From NCBI GenBank assembly GCA_000436475.1, contig FR886180.1:1-13941 (forward strand): a stretch of DNA of 13,941 bases, given 5' to 3'. Position 1 is the stretch's first letter, and each line of letters opens with the position of its first letter. A model generated the notes under the pieces. The model was given only the letters and a program-made list of their open reading frames with translations. It did not search any database and was not told where the DNA came from. A program made the position numbers and the translations under genes. This DNA is from Eubacterium sp. CAG:248 (GTDB lineage: Bacteria > Bacillota > Clostridia > Lachnospirales > Lachnospiraceae). This document shows positions 6,244 to 12,542 of this stretch, one piece after another.

Positions 6244-6351
6244 TTTTCACAAGCAGATAGATACAGTTGAATAAATCCCTATTGGCAAATCTCTGATAAT
6301 CAATAATCAATAAGATACCTAAACAATAAGTAAGTTCAACAACAATAGCTC

Positions 6352-7677
6352 TCACACATTCTCTGATACAACAGCACCTTTTACCACATTCACACTATCT
6401 GTATCTATGGTCATACCAGCACCTGCTTTTTCTTTATTGTAATTCTTCGCAGCAGATACTGCCTGTAAAAACACCACTATTCCTATGCAGAATAAAACTG
6501 CAATCATTCCTACACCCTTGTTAATATCTCCTGTGAGCTGTGATACTATACTTACAACTGTTGTTCCAAGAAATGAAGCGCCTTTTCCACATATATCCAT
6601 AAGTCCGAAGTATTCCCCATTTTTCTCTTCAGGAATAATCTTTGTAAAGTAAGAGCGTGATAATGCCTGTATTCCACCCTGGAACATTCCAACCAGAATT
6701 GCAAGTATCCAGAACTGTAGCTGGCTTCTTAAGAATATCGCGAATACTGCTATTCCAAGATATGCCACTATGCAGACCAGTATAAGCTTTTCAGTACTCA
6801 CCTTATATGATAATCTGCCAAATATTATTGCACATGGAAATGCTACTATCTGTGTTACAAGCAATGCAAGTAATAATCCTGTACTATCAAGCCCTAGTGC
6901 CGAACCATACGCTGTTGCCATATCTATAATTGTATACACACCATCTATATAAAAGAAAAACGCAAGCAGAAATAAAAATATATGTTTTTCTTTTTTTATA
7001 TTTTTGCAGGTACCATACAGTCTCTTAAAGCTTTCCCGTACAGCATGTGGCTTTCTTTCAACATAATTCTTCTGTTCGTACTTCTTTATATGTGGAAGTG
7101 ACATGCCCAGCCACCATACTGCTACTATTACAAATGCTATGCCCATAGCCAATTCCATGCTTATTCCAATCTTAGAGGAGCCAAGCACCAGCAGCAGACA
7201 TCCAACAAATGGTATGCAGCTACCTATATAACCCCACGCAAACCCCTGTGACGAAACATAATCCATTCTCTTTTCATCAGTTACATCAACAAGCATTGAG
7301 TCATAAAATATAAGGCTTGACGAAAATCCTATCTTTGCTATAACAAACACAATAAGAAATACGAGCCATTGAACACATGCCCCAAGCATTGCACAGGCAA
7401 TACTGCCAATAAATATTGATATAAGAAAAACTGGTTTTTTGAAGCCTTTAGTATCTGCAAGTGTTCCACACACAGGACCAAGTAGTGCAACAATGATTGT
7501 ACATATTGATGCAGCATATCCCCAATAAGCAAGATAATTCACAGATGAAATCTCTGCTTTCCCCGCAAGATAATTAAAGTAAATCGGTATTATAGTCGAT
7601 ACAAGAAGCGCAAATGCTGAATTACCAACGTCATACATAATCCATCTTTTTTCTTTTCCAGTAAGTTTAATATTCAT
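6352..7677 (-). CDS. MFS transporter, Atg22/UMF1-like
   Basis: A 441-aa polytopic protein with about twelve membrane segments. The N-terminal W-x-x-YDVGNSAFA (about 12-23) is the signature of the Atg22/UMF1 subfamily (PF11700, classical form YDWANSAYA). GTLADTKGFKK (about 70-80) is the MFS loop 2-3 motif, and FGRLSYKVSTEK its second-half counterpart. The C-terminal half includes GMFQGGIQALSRSYFTKIIPEEKNGEYFG (about 334-362), also typical of the family. Yeast Atg22 exports amino acids from the vacuole; bacterial members have no assigned substrate, so amino acid or peptide-product export is only an analogy. The start codon at 7677 lies inside the end of the upstream phospholipase-like gene (11-nt overlap), indicating translational coupling. 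No strong terminator follows; only the palindromic repeat lies downstream. Confidence 0.88.
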   Translation of the reverse strand: MNIKLTGKEKRWIMYDVGNSAFALLVSTIIPIYFNYLAGKAEISSVNYLAYWGYAASICTIIVALLGPVCGTLADTKGFKKPVFLISIFIGSIACAMLGACVQWLVFLIVFVIAKIGFSSSLIFYDSMLVDVTDEKRMDYVSSQGFAWGYIGSCIPFVGCLLLVLGSSKIGISMELAMGIAFVIVAVWWLGMSLPHIKKYEQKNYVERKPHAVRESFKRLYGTCKNIKKEKHIFLFLLAFFFYIDGVYTIIDMATAYGSALGLDSTGLLLALLVTQIVAFPCAIIFGRLSYKVSTEKLILVCIVAYLGIAVFAIFLRSQLQFWILAILVGMFQGGIQALSRSYFTKIIPEEKNGEYFGLMDICGKGASFLGTTVVSIVSQLTGDINKGVGMIAVLFCIGIVVFLQAVSAAKNYNKEKAGAGMTIDTDSVNVVKGAVVSENV

Positions 7678-8563
7678 ATTTCAGCTTTCCCTCTTTCACA
7701 TCACACTTTATACTATCCTTAGCAGCTGATCCCATATCTGGATAAACGACTTCCTCACACAGCTTTGAACCAAATGTATAATTATATACTTTATTGTATT
7801 CTATTTTTCCATAAGCTGATGCCCTGAATTCGCTTATAAGATTAATAGCAAGCCCCTTAGCCACATCATACAACTCATATAACCGCTTTGTACTATCACT
7901 GCAAAGAGGATTCGCCTTGTAGTTAACAAGAAGTCCATGCATTTCCTTATAATTACCAGTTACACGAAGCAGTGCATATATAAACATTCTCTTTAATCTT
8001 GATGGCGCTACAAGAAGCTTATTATACGATATCATCCCCTCTAGTGCTTTAACTATGTCACCACTTGTCAGATAATCATAAAATCTGCATATATATGAAG
8101 CATTTGCATTATTAGCCTTAATATGGTCAGTAAGAATATGTGTTATAGGATCATAACCGTCCTTAAGCATAAGACTTCTATCGAATTCCACCTCTATCTC
8201 TGTATGGCTCACACCATCCTTAGCAATCTTTTCATCTATATATCCATGACAACTGACATCAAGTGCAAAGTGACAGCAATACCCATATATATACGCAAGC
8301 AATGCCTCCTTATCATCATCATCTGCCTCACAAAAAAGCTTTCCTGCTTTCTTAAAGAATTCAAGACCACTTTTTTCGTGCATATCATATCCCTGTTTAT
8401 TAACAGCGCATACAGCAAGCGGCTGGTAATAAAATAATATATCCGGTCCATGCAGACCTATATCATACAATTCTTTATGATTATTAATAGTTGTTCTTGC
8501 AAGTGCTGGCAGACTTTTGTATACCTCCTGCCCCATCCTGTAATGTGCATATGTTGATGGCAT
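7667..8563 (-). CDS. Zinc-dependent phospholipase C family protein (intracellular type)
   Basis: The 298-aa product begins MPSTYAHYRMG, the standard opening of PF00882-type zinc-dependent phospholipase C-like proteins in anaerobic Firmicutes. Likely metal ligands appear in order: H7, GLHGPD (36-41), DMHE (H62), GYCCHFALDVSCH (94-106, H98, D102, H106) and SHTEIEVEFD (119-128, H120, E124). There is no signal peptide, so unlike the secreted clostridial toxins it should act in the cytoplasm; the substrate is unknown. The start at 8563 is set by GGAGAGG six nt upstream. Two earlier in-frame ATGs (8578, 8569) overlap or abut that ribosome site. It is the first gene of an operon with the Atg22-like transporter. 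Upstream there is a 17-bp tandem repeat. Confidence 0.87.
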   Translation of the reverse strand: MPSTYAHYRMGQEVYKSLPALARTTINNHKELYDIGLHGPDILFYYQPLAVCAVNKQGYDMHEKSGLEFFKKAGKLFCEADDDDKEALLAYIYGYCCHFALDVSCHGYIDEKIAKDGVSHTEIEVEFDRSLMLKDGYDPITHILTDHIKANNANASYICRFYDYLTSGDIVKALEGMISYNKLLVAPSRLKRMFIYALLRVTGNYKEMHGLLVNYKANPLCSDSTKRLYELYDVAKGLAINLISEFRASAYGKIEYNKVYNYTFGSKLCEEVVYPDMGSAAKDSIKCDVKEGKLKYEY

Positions 8564-8693
8564 AGACATCCTCTCCATTTCTGAATTTACATTCCTAATC
8601 TTTACATTATTGATTTTCTATATTTCTAGTTTTCTATGTTACATATGTCAGGAACCATCAAGATACATTTATACTTTATATCTCTTATAATGC

Positions 8694-8744
8694 TCTTACT
8701 CTGATAACATTCTTACTCTGACATTATTCTTACTCTGACATACT
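8694..8744. repeat. Three 17-bp direct repeats upstream of the phospholipase-like gene
   Basis: TCTTACTCTGA occurs at 8694, 8711 and 8728, exactly 17 bp apart, each followed by a degenerate six-base tail. It lies 130-180 bp before the start at 8563, just downstream of a possible -10 TATAAA on the minus strand, so it could be an operator or a leader repeat. Confidence 0.7.
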
Positions 8745-8968
8745 TTATAGTCTAAAAAACATTTGTAAAATCCATCGACAATACAGCGTAAATAATATGT
8801 AAATTGTTATTTAATTGAATATTAACTGATGACGAACGGACGACAAATATTTGTGCGTAAAGTGCACAATTCCGCCACTCAAAAACCTAAAAATAGTCAA
8901 TACAATTTATATCAAAGGTCATCAAATGTCAGTGATCTTTTGACAACCTAATCCTATGGCATAAAAAA

Positions 8969-9006
8969 TAGGGATTTCGCACTAATCCTTTAGTGCGAAA
9001 TCCCTA
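8969..9006 (-). terminator. Strong intrinsic terminator of the HTH-DUF3169 operon
   Basis: A perfect 17-bp stem (TAGGGATTTCGCACTAA and its complement) with a 4-nt loop is followed on the minus strand by TTTTTTAT. It lies 114 nt after the last gene of the operon. There is no T-tract on the plus side, so it acts in one direction. Confidence 0.9.
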
Positions 9007-9120
9007 GCCTAACATATGATAAATCTGAATTCTTTCTGCGAGCAAGTCACCCATTGCCTTACATCCAACTTTATTTCATTTATATTGTTAAAGTTCACAA
9101 ATCAACAAATATCTACTATG

Positions 9121-9504
9121 TTACTCATCTAAGATAAGTACTCTTTTCCCATTTTTATATGGATACTCACGAACCTTCAATACATATTCCAAATTTACAA
9201 TCTGCAATCCATCTTTATTCTCAAGTACAACTCCATTGTCGCTCACTTCTTTTACCACGCCGTCCGCATGTCCATCCAATAATTTAATATATACATCTTT
9301 TTCCATAAATCGACTTAACAATTCTTTCATGATTGCAATATCCTTTCTTCTTTGCTCTGAATTTTTTCTGTATTTTACATGTCTTATAGCTGCGGATTTT
9401 CGTCTTCTCTTACGAAGTAGGTAAAGCAAGAATATCCACACAAGCACCACCAACCATATATACCATGTATTTTGCATATATCTGTCCTTTCCTTGTTTAT
9501 TCAT
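9121..9504 (-). CDS. Small membrane-anchored protein with possible Sm-like C-terminal domain
   Basis: The 127-aa product is not firmly recognised. One membrane segment (about residues 13-30) is followed by a strongly basic stretch RKRRRKSAAIRHVKYRKN, placing the remainder in the cytoplasm by the positive-inside rule. After a short helix, residues 70-127 (DVYIKLLDGHADGVVKEVSDNGVVLENKDG and onward) look like a small all-beta barrel of the Sm/LSm or DUF6897 sort; that is a resemblance only. AGGAG lies 7 nt before the ATG at 9504. A second ATG at 9477, also with a good ribosome site (GGAAAGG), would remove nine polar residues and leave the membrane segment intact. It follows the DUF3169 gene by 50 nt in the same direction and is closed off by the 17-bp terminator. 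Confidence 0.75.
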   Translation of the reverse strand: MNKQGKDRYMQNTWYIWLVVLVWIFLLYLLRKRRRKSAAIRHVKYRKNSEQRRKDIAIMKELLSRFMEKDVYIKLLDGHADGVVKEVSDNGVVLENKDGLQIVNLEYVLKVREYPYKNGKRVLILDE

Positions 9505-9554
9505 ATAAGATCTCCTGGCTGTAACTCATCAAAAATCAGAATAATTCCGGATTT

Positions 9555-10346
9555 TTACATAATCTTATTACCAGATTTTGAATATTTCAGACATTCCTTG
9601 CAATATATTGATACATTAATTATCCATATCAGACATACAAGAAACGATGGAAAGAAGCCAATACCAAACATAAGTGCACTGACAGCAAGAATAATTGCAA
9701 GAATGCTGCACACACTATTAGTTACTTTAAATGCTTTAAATGCACATTTACCAACTATAATCTTCTCTGCTTCATCACATGTATCTAGCCACTTTTTCTG
9801 AAACTTCATATCATATACTGATGCTGTTTTTTCTGGATTCATCACCTTTACACTGTCTACACTTTTCTGCTGTATAATAACAGCCTCTGCCATAATAGCT
9901 AAAAATGCTACTATAGCAACATCAAATCCCATCATGTTCTTAACATTTTCAAACATTGTAATGCCACCTGCATATGATGCTGCAATAAGGAAATATGAAA
10001 TTATAAGTGAACCACTCGTAAACCATTGAACTATAGATAACTTATTTTCAATGTCATCCGATATTTCCTCATCTTCTCCATCCCACAAAGCAAGCTGTTT
10101 CTTAGCCTTTCTGTAATATGGCACTGTCACCGCTGGAAGGATAACTGCAAGTGCAAGCATAAGCCATGGTGCAGTTAATACTACATACTTACTTATGACC
10201 TCTTTTATATCCCCAGACATAGCATCAAGTCCATTCGTAGCAACTAAATATCCCATTATGCCTCCGACTAAACCACCTATAACACAAAACAATATGAACT
10301 TAGGCAGTGCCTTTTGGTTTGCTTTCTTAATCTGTTCATTTTCCAT
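9555..10346 (-). CDS. DUF3169 family integral membrane protein
   Basis: A 263-aa protein with five to six membrane segments (about 15-36, 53-76, 108-128, 140-160, and a pair at 208-248). A polar cytoplasmic-looking loop follows the second segment (YYRKAKKQLALWDGEDEEIS, 77-96). This arrangement, and its place next to a small Cro/C1-type regulator, are typical of DUF3169 proteins, which have no known function. The ATG at 10346 is chosen because AGGAGG sits 9 nt upstream, within the end of the regulator gene. A longer frame to 10406 is entirely inside that gene. The 11-nt overlap implies coupled translation. By analogy with other regulator/membrane-protein pairs it may respond to envelope stress or antimicrobial peptides, which is inference. 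Confidence 0.82.
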   Translation of the reverse strand: MENEQIKKANQKALPKFILFCVIGGLVGGIMGYLVATNGLDAMSGDIKEVISKYVVLTAPWLMLALAVILPAVTVPYYRKAKKQLALWDGEDEEISDDIENKLSIVQWFTSGSLIISYFLIAASYAGGITMFENVKNMMGFDVAIVAFLAIMAEAVIIQQKSVDSVKVMNPEKTASVYDMKFQKKWLDTCDEAEKIIVGKCAFKAFKVTNSVCSILAIILAVSALMFGIGFFPSFLVCLIWIINVSIYCKECLKYSKSGNKIM

Positions 10347-10554
10347 CTTTTTCTTCCTCCTGTAAATAAAATACTTCTTCAACAGTGACTCCGCATACCT
10401 TTGCAATCGTTAATGCAAGTGTTACTGATGGCGAATAATCTCCTCTTTCTATAAGGCTGATTGTCTGTCGTGATACTCCACACAGCTTTCCCATCTCCTG
10501 CTGATTAACTCCAAGCGCAGCCCTGCGTTCCTTTAAACGATTCCTCAGTATCAT
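10336..10554 (-). CDS. Small Cro/C1-type helix-turn-helix regulator
   Basis: The 72-aa product is almost entirely one HTH_3 domain. It opens MILRNRLKERRAALG; the HTH core is NQQEMGKLCGVSRQTISLIERGDYSPS (about 17-43), and the tail is VCGVTVEEVFYLQEEEKD. This compact form is the common partner of DUF3169-like membrane proteins. I prefer the ATG at 10554, preceded by GAGG at 5 nt. The upstream ATG at 10584 would add ten residues and has no ribosome site. It heads a three-gene operon with a consensus promoter about 170 nt upstream. That promoter is embedded in four TTGACAA-type boxes arranged as a dyad, an obvious candidate target for this protein acting as its own repressor (inference). Confidence 0.9.
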   Translation of the reverse strand: MILRNRLKERRAALGVNQQEMGKLCGVSRQTISLIERGDYSPSVTLALTIAKVCGVTVEEVFYLQEEEKDGK

Positions 10555-10623
10555 ACATACCTCATTTCTATGCACGTTTTTCATATCAGGTTTGTGTCAA
10601 GTGCGCGCATACACAAATCTCAC

Positions 10624-10645
10624 ATGTGAAATATTGATTTCACAT
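10624..10645. promoter_or_regulatory. 9-bp inverted repeat in the HTH operon leader
   Basis: ATGTGAAAT-ATTG-ATTTCACAT is perfect over 9 bp. It lies about 70 nt upstream of the regulator start codon, within the predicted transcript. It may be an operator or a leader hairpin. Confidence 0.45.
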
Positions 10646-10675
10646 TGTATATCCATATGAAAACTTATTATTCTT

Positions 10676-10737
10676 TTGACAACTCTTATTATCAAATTGA
10701 CAAATTTTCTTGTCATTTTGCATTATACTCTTGTCAT
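10676..10737. promoter_or_regulatory. Four-box dyad operator (TTGACAA / TTGTCAT) at the HTH operon promoter
   Basis: TTGACAA occurs at 10676-10682 and 10697-10703; TTGTCAT (its near complement) occurs at 10710-10716 and 10731-10737. Each same-strand pair is 21 bp apart, two helical turns. Inner and outer pairs share one symmetry centre, 10706.5. One outer box lies in the promoter spacer and one inner box covers the predicted transcription start, so occupation should block the promoter. Confidence 0.6.
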
Positions 10738-10750
10738 TATATACTGTCAA
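10722..10750 (-). promoter_or_regulatory. Perfect sigma-A consensus promoter of the HTH-DUF3169 operon
   Basis: On the minus strand TTGACA (10750-10745), a 17-bp spacer and TATAAT (10727-10722): both hexamers and the spacing are the exact consensus. Transcription should start near 10715, giving a leader of about 160 nt. Such a strong promoter normally needs repression. Confidence 0.85.
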
Positions 10751-10969
10751 TACGTGACCATAAAAATATACTATTCAATTTATTTTGCCAAGATAATTAT
10801 TTAATTGCGTAACACATCTAAAATAATTCATTATGTATTATGTTCAATTCTTATAACTGTAATTACACTATTATATCGCTGTTTTCCTTATCTATCTGCA
10901 ATGCTGCATACAGTATAATATCGTTTATATTTCTAAGATATATTAAATACAAATAATACAAAACAAAAA

Positions 10970-11006
10970 GGAACATATCAGACACAACCTGCATCTGATA
11001 CATTCC
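10970..11006 (-). terminator. Intrinsic terminator of hsp20
   Basis: On the minus strand GGAATGTATCAGA pairs with TCTGATATGTTCC over 13 bp, including two G.U pairs, with an 11-nt loop, and is followed by TTTTTGTTTTG. The wobble pairs become mismatches on the plus strand, confirming direction. It is 124 nt after the hsp20 stop codon. Confidence 0.8.
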
Positions 11007-11060
11007 CTTTACTACTTATTTATTGGTTTATCTGTAATAGACAACTACTTAATTGCTATG

Positions 11061-11130
11061 ATTATATGCATCCTCAATTATGCAATCACTCATTATACAA
11101 TCACTCACTATGCAATCACTTATTATGCAT
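11061..11130. repeat. 15-bp tandem repeat abutting the hsp20 stop codon
   Basis: Units ATTATGCAATCACTC (11077), ATTATACAATCACTC (11092), ACTATGCAATCACTT (11107) and a partial ATTATGCAT (11122) follow with a strict 15-bp period. A degenerate unit, ATTATATGCATCCTC, precedes them at 11061 with one extra base before the array. They lie in the hsp20 3' untranslated region and reach its stop codon. Confidence 0.8.
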
Positions 11131-11567
11131 TATCCTTCGATAGCAATTCTGTTGCTGCTTTCTATCTGTTCTGCTGCTTTCTTAGGAACTGAGAGTCTTA
11201 AGATACCATCTTCGTACTTAGCCTTTACATCCTCCTGCTTTATAGCATCACCTACATAAAAGCTTCTGCTCATAGAACCAGCATAACGCTCTTTCCTGAT
11301 GTACTTGCCTTCCTTCTTTTCTTCCTTATCAAGTCCCTTAGCTGCACTTATTGAAAGATAGCCATTATTAAGTTCTACATTAATCTCATCCTTCTTAAAG
11401 CCAGGTAAATCTATATCAACCTCATATCCTGATTCTGTTTCCCTTACATCTGTCTTCATTTCGTGTCCTGCATGCTTACCATACAAAGCTTTGTCAACCT
11501 CAGGGAATCCAAAGTTCATCCAATCATCATTAAATAAGTTCTCTCCAAAAATACTAGGCATCAACAT
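11130..11567 (-). CDS. hsp20: Hsp20/alpha-crystallin small heat-shock protein
   Basis: The 145-aa product is a standard small heat-shock protein, an ATP-independent holdase that forms oligomers and keeps unfolding proteins soluble. It has a short aromatic N-terminal arm (MLMPSIFGENLFNDDWMNFG). The alpha-crystallin domain spans about residues 37-130, with VDIDLPGFKKDEI (50-62) and the terminal GILRLSVPK (121-129). The C-terminal I-x-I anchor (IAI, 141-143) binds neighbouring subunits. AAGGAGG lies 8 nt before the ATG at 11567; another ATG two codons later is less well spaced. The gene is monocistronic, with its own promoter overlapped by a degenerate CIRCE element, a leader of about 140 nt containing a GGTAC/GTACC hairpin, and a terminator beyond a tandem repeat. 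Heat-shock control by HrcA is therefore likely. Confidence 0.95.
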   Translation of the reverse strand: MLMPSIFGENLFNDDWMNFGFPEVDKALYGKHAGHEMKTDVRETESGYEVDIDLPGFKKDEINVELNNGYLSISAAKGLDKEEKKEGKYIRKERYAGSMSRSFYVGDAIKQEDVKAKYEDGILRLSVPKKAAEQIESSNRIAIEG

Positions 11568-11712
11568 AAGTCATTCCTCCTTGTTATAAAACACATTAAT
11601 TATATTGAAATTAGTTTCTTTGGAACTGGGATGCTTCAGGAATATCAGACCGGTACTTTTAATCATCTTTGTTCTGTACCTCTTTTTATTCCTTTCCTTT
11701 GTTCTTGACTAT

Positions 11713-11741
11713 GTTATAGTTCTTTTTGTTAGCCAAGTCAA
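11713..11741 (-). promoter_or_regulatory. hsp20 sigma-A promoter
   Basis: On the minus strand TTGACT (11741-11736), a 17-bp spacer and TATAAC (11718-11713). Transcription would start near 11706. The -35 lies wholly within the CIRCE-like element. Confidence 0.75.
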
Positions 11742-11755
11742 GTGTTGAGCGCTAA
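11729..11755. promoter_or_regulatory. Degenerate CIRCE (HrcA operator) at hsp20
   Basis: TTAGCCAAG-N9-GAGCGCTAA has exactly the 9-9-9 geometry of CIRCE (TTAGCACTC-N9-GAGTGCTAA). The right arm has one mismatch. The left arm keeps only TTAGC, its inner four bases being changed by overlap with the -35 hexamer. Confidence 0.55.
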
Positions 11756-11997
11756 TTTTATTTTTATTTAATATTTTTGATTATCTATACCTGATTTATT
11801 AATATATACATCTCTGTTTCCTTCATGTTCTGCAAGATATAATTTAAATCACACGGAATCTGATGAAAAATCAATATGCCATTGTTTCTTCATTTCAACA
11901 TAATCAAATCTGCCTTTATTAATTCAATAACCTTCTGTACATTCTTTTGCTCATAATGTTTTTTGCCAGATGTATGCACAATAATCCTCATATAAAA

Positions 11998-12054
11998 AAG
12001 ACTAACAATCAGCCTTTCTGTCATTAATACAGAAACTTCCTGATTATTAGTCTT
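11998..12054 (-). terminator. Long intrinsic terminator of the HD-domain gene
   Basis: On the minus strand AAGACTAATAATCAG pairs with CTGATTGTTAGTCTT (15 bp, one U.G). An inner TTTCTGT/ACAGAAA stem continues the hairpin, and TTTTTTAT follows. It begins 11 nt after the stop codon at 12066. Confidence 0.9.
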
Positions 12055-12065
12055 CTTAATACATT

Positions 12066-12542
12066 CTAATATCCTGCCGATGGTGTAAAGGTTTCCTTTA
12101 CAGCGCAATACTTATCAGCAAGACATACAAGCCATGCTTCCCTGCACATAGGTGGAACCACTGTGAGTGGAAACATATGTCTTGATATTATGTTTCTTTC
12201 TATATCTCCCAGCTCATATTCCTTCTCAGCATTCTTAAGTGCTGTACCCGGATGTGTAAAACCATGGAAATGATGTCCCTTTCTTTTCTCGTGCCAGTCA
12301 TATAAGAAATAATCATGTAAAAGTGCACCCTTTACAAGCGCCTTTTCATTCACCTTTATGTGAAAAAACTCTGCAAGCTTAAGACTTGCTCCTGCCACTC
12401 CAACACTATGTTCATATACTGTTGTCGAACCATGCTGTATAGCCTTCTTCTCGTGTACAAGATTACCTTTCTGCTCTAATTCAGAAAGAACTAAGTTAAA
12501 AAGATGCTGTCTCTCCTCTGATAGCTTCAACTTACTCTCCAT
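12066..12542 (-). CDS. HD-domain metal-dependent phosphohydrolase-like protein
   Basis: The 158-aa product carries the full HD-superfamily ligand set: H45 (VYEHSVGVA), H76-D77 (GALLHDYFLYDWH), H97 (FTHPG), H122 (SRHMFP) and D143 (LADKYCAVKET). The second aspartate/histidine pair in HDYFLYDWH is typical of the YfbR/HDIG-like single-domain hydrolases common in Clostridia. These proteins hydrolyse phosphate esters of nucleotides or related compounds; the substrate here is unknown. The ATG at 12542 gives the normal N-terminus for the family, but the ribosome site is very weak and no better start exists. The C-terminus FTPSAGY is close to the final conserved block, so the protein is complete though short. 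A possible promoter is TTGTAG-18-TATAAG near 12578-12607. It is monocistronic, closed by the hairpin just downstream. Confidence 0.87.
   Translation of the reverse strand: MESKLKLSEERQHLFNLVLSELEQKGNLVHEKKAIQHGSTTVYEHSVGVAGASLKLAEFFHIKVNEKALVKGALLHDYFLYDWHEKRKGHHFHGFTHPGTALKNAEKEYELGDIERNIISRHMFPLTVVPPMCREAWLVCLADKYCAVKETFTPSAGY

Larger units (their letters stand above)
5846..6351. other. Gene-free region between Dabb gene and MFS gene
   Basis: Two things are visible: a probable structured RNA with promoter (about 5974-6099, minus strand) and a palindromic repeat element (about 6130-6250). A plus-strand TTGACA-16-TATATA (5901-5928) could be an antisense promoter. A minus-strand open frame from a GTG overlapping the MFS stop codon (to 6134) runs through the repeat and is not accepted as a gene. 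Confidence 0.5.
8564..9120. other. Intergenic region upstream of the phospholipase-like gene
   Basis: No gene is seen. From right to left it holds a strong minus-strand terminator (8969-9006) and a weak hairpin AAAGGTCA/TGATCTTT (8916-8941). Next are a short GC-containing patch with TGTGC/GCACA (8850-8870), a possible minus-strand -10 TATAAA (about 8750), and three 17-bp repeats (8694-8744). The promoter of the phospholipase-like operon must lie between 8564 and 8968, but no -35/-10 pair stands out. Confidence 0.4.
10555..11129. other. Intergenic region with HTH operon control region and hsp20 3' end
   Basis: No gene is seen. From left to right: a leader with TTTGTGT/ACACAAA flanking a TGCGCGCA palindrome (10590-10616), a 9-bp inverted repeat (10624-10645), the four-box operator and promoter (10676-10750), plain AT-rich sequence (10760-10960), the hsp20 terminator (10970-11006), and a 15-bp tandem repeat abutting the hsp20 stop codon (11061-11130). 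Confidence 0.6.
11568..12065. other. Intergenic region: hsp20 promoter and HD-gene terminator
   Basis: It contains the hsp20 leader, promoter and CIRCE-like site (11568-11755), then featureless AT-rich sequence (11756-11990), then the terminator of the HD-domain gene (11998-12054). A minus-strand frame from 11890 to 12108 runs through that terminator and is not accepted as a gene. Its last 33 codons (MRIIVHTSGKKHYEQKN onward) have a protein-like look and could be a remnant. Confidence 0.45.

Noticed and set aside
6134..6355. Minus-strand open frame of 73 codons whose GTG overlaps the MFS stop codon
   Set aside because: The overlap is suggestive of coupling, but there is no ribosome site and much of the frame is the palindromic repeat element, which recurs at the right edge in non-coding context.
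11890..12108. Minus-strand open frame of 72 codons downstream of the HD-domain gene
   Set aside because: It begins inside the HD gene in another frame and reads through that gene's long intrinsic terminator. Its final 33 codons might be a gene remnant but lack a ribosome site.
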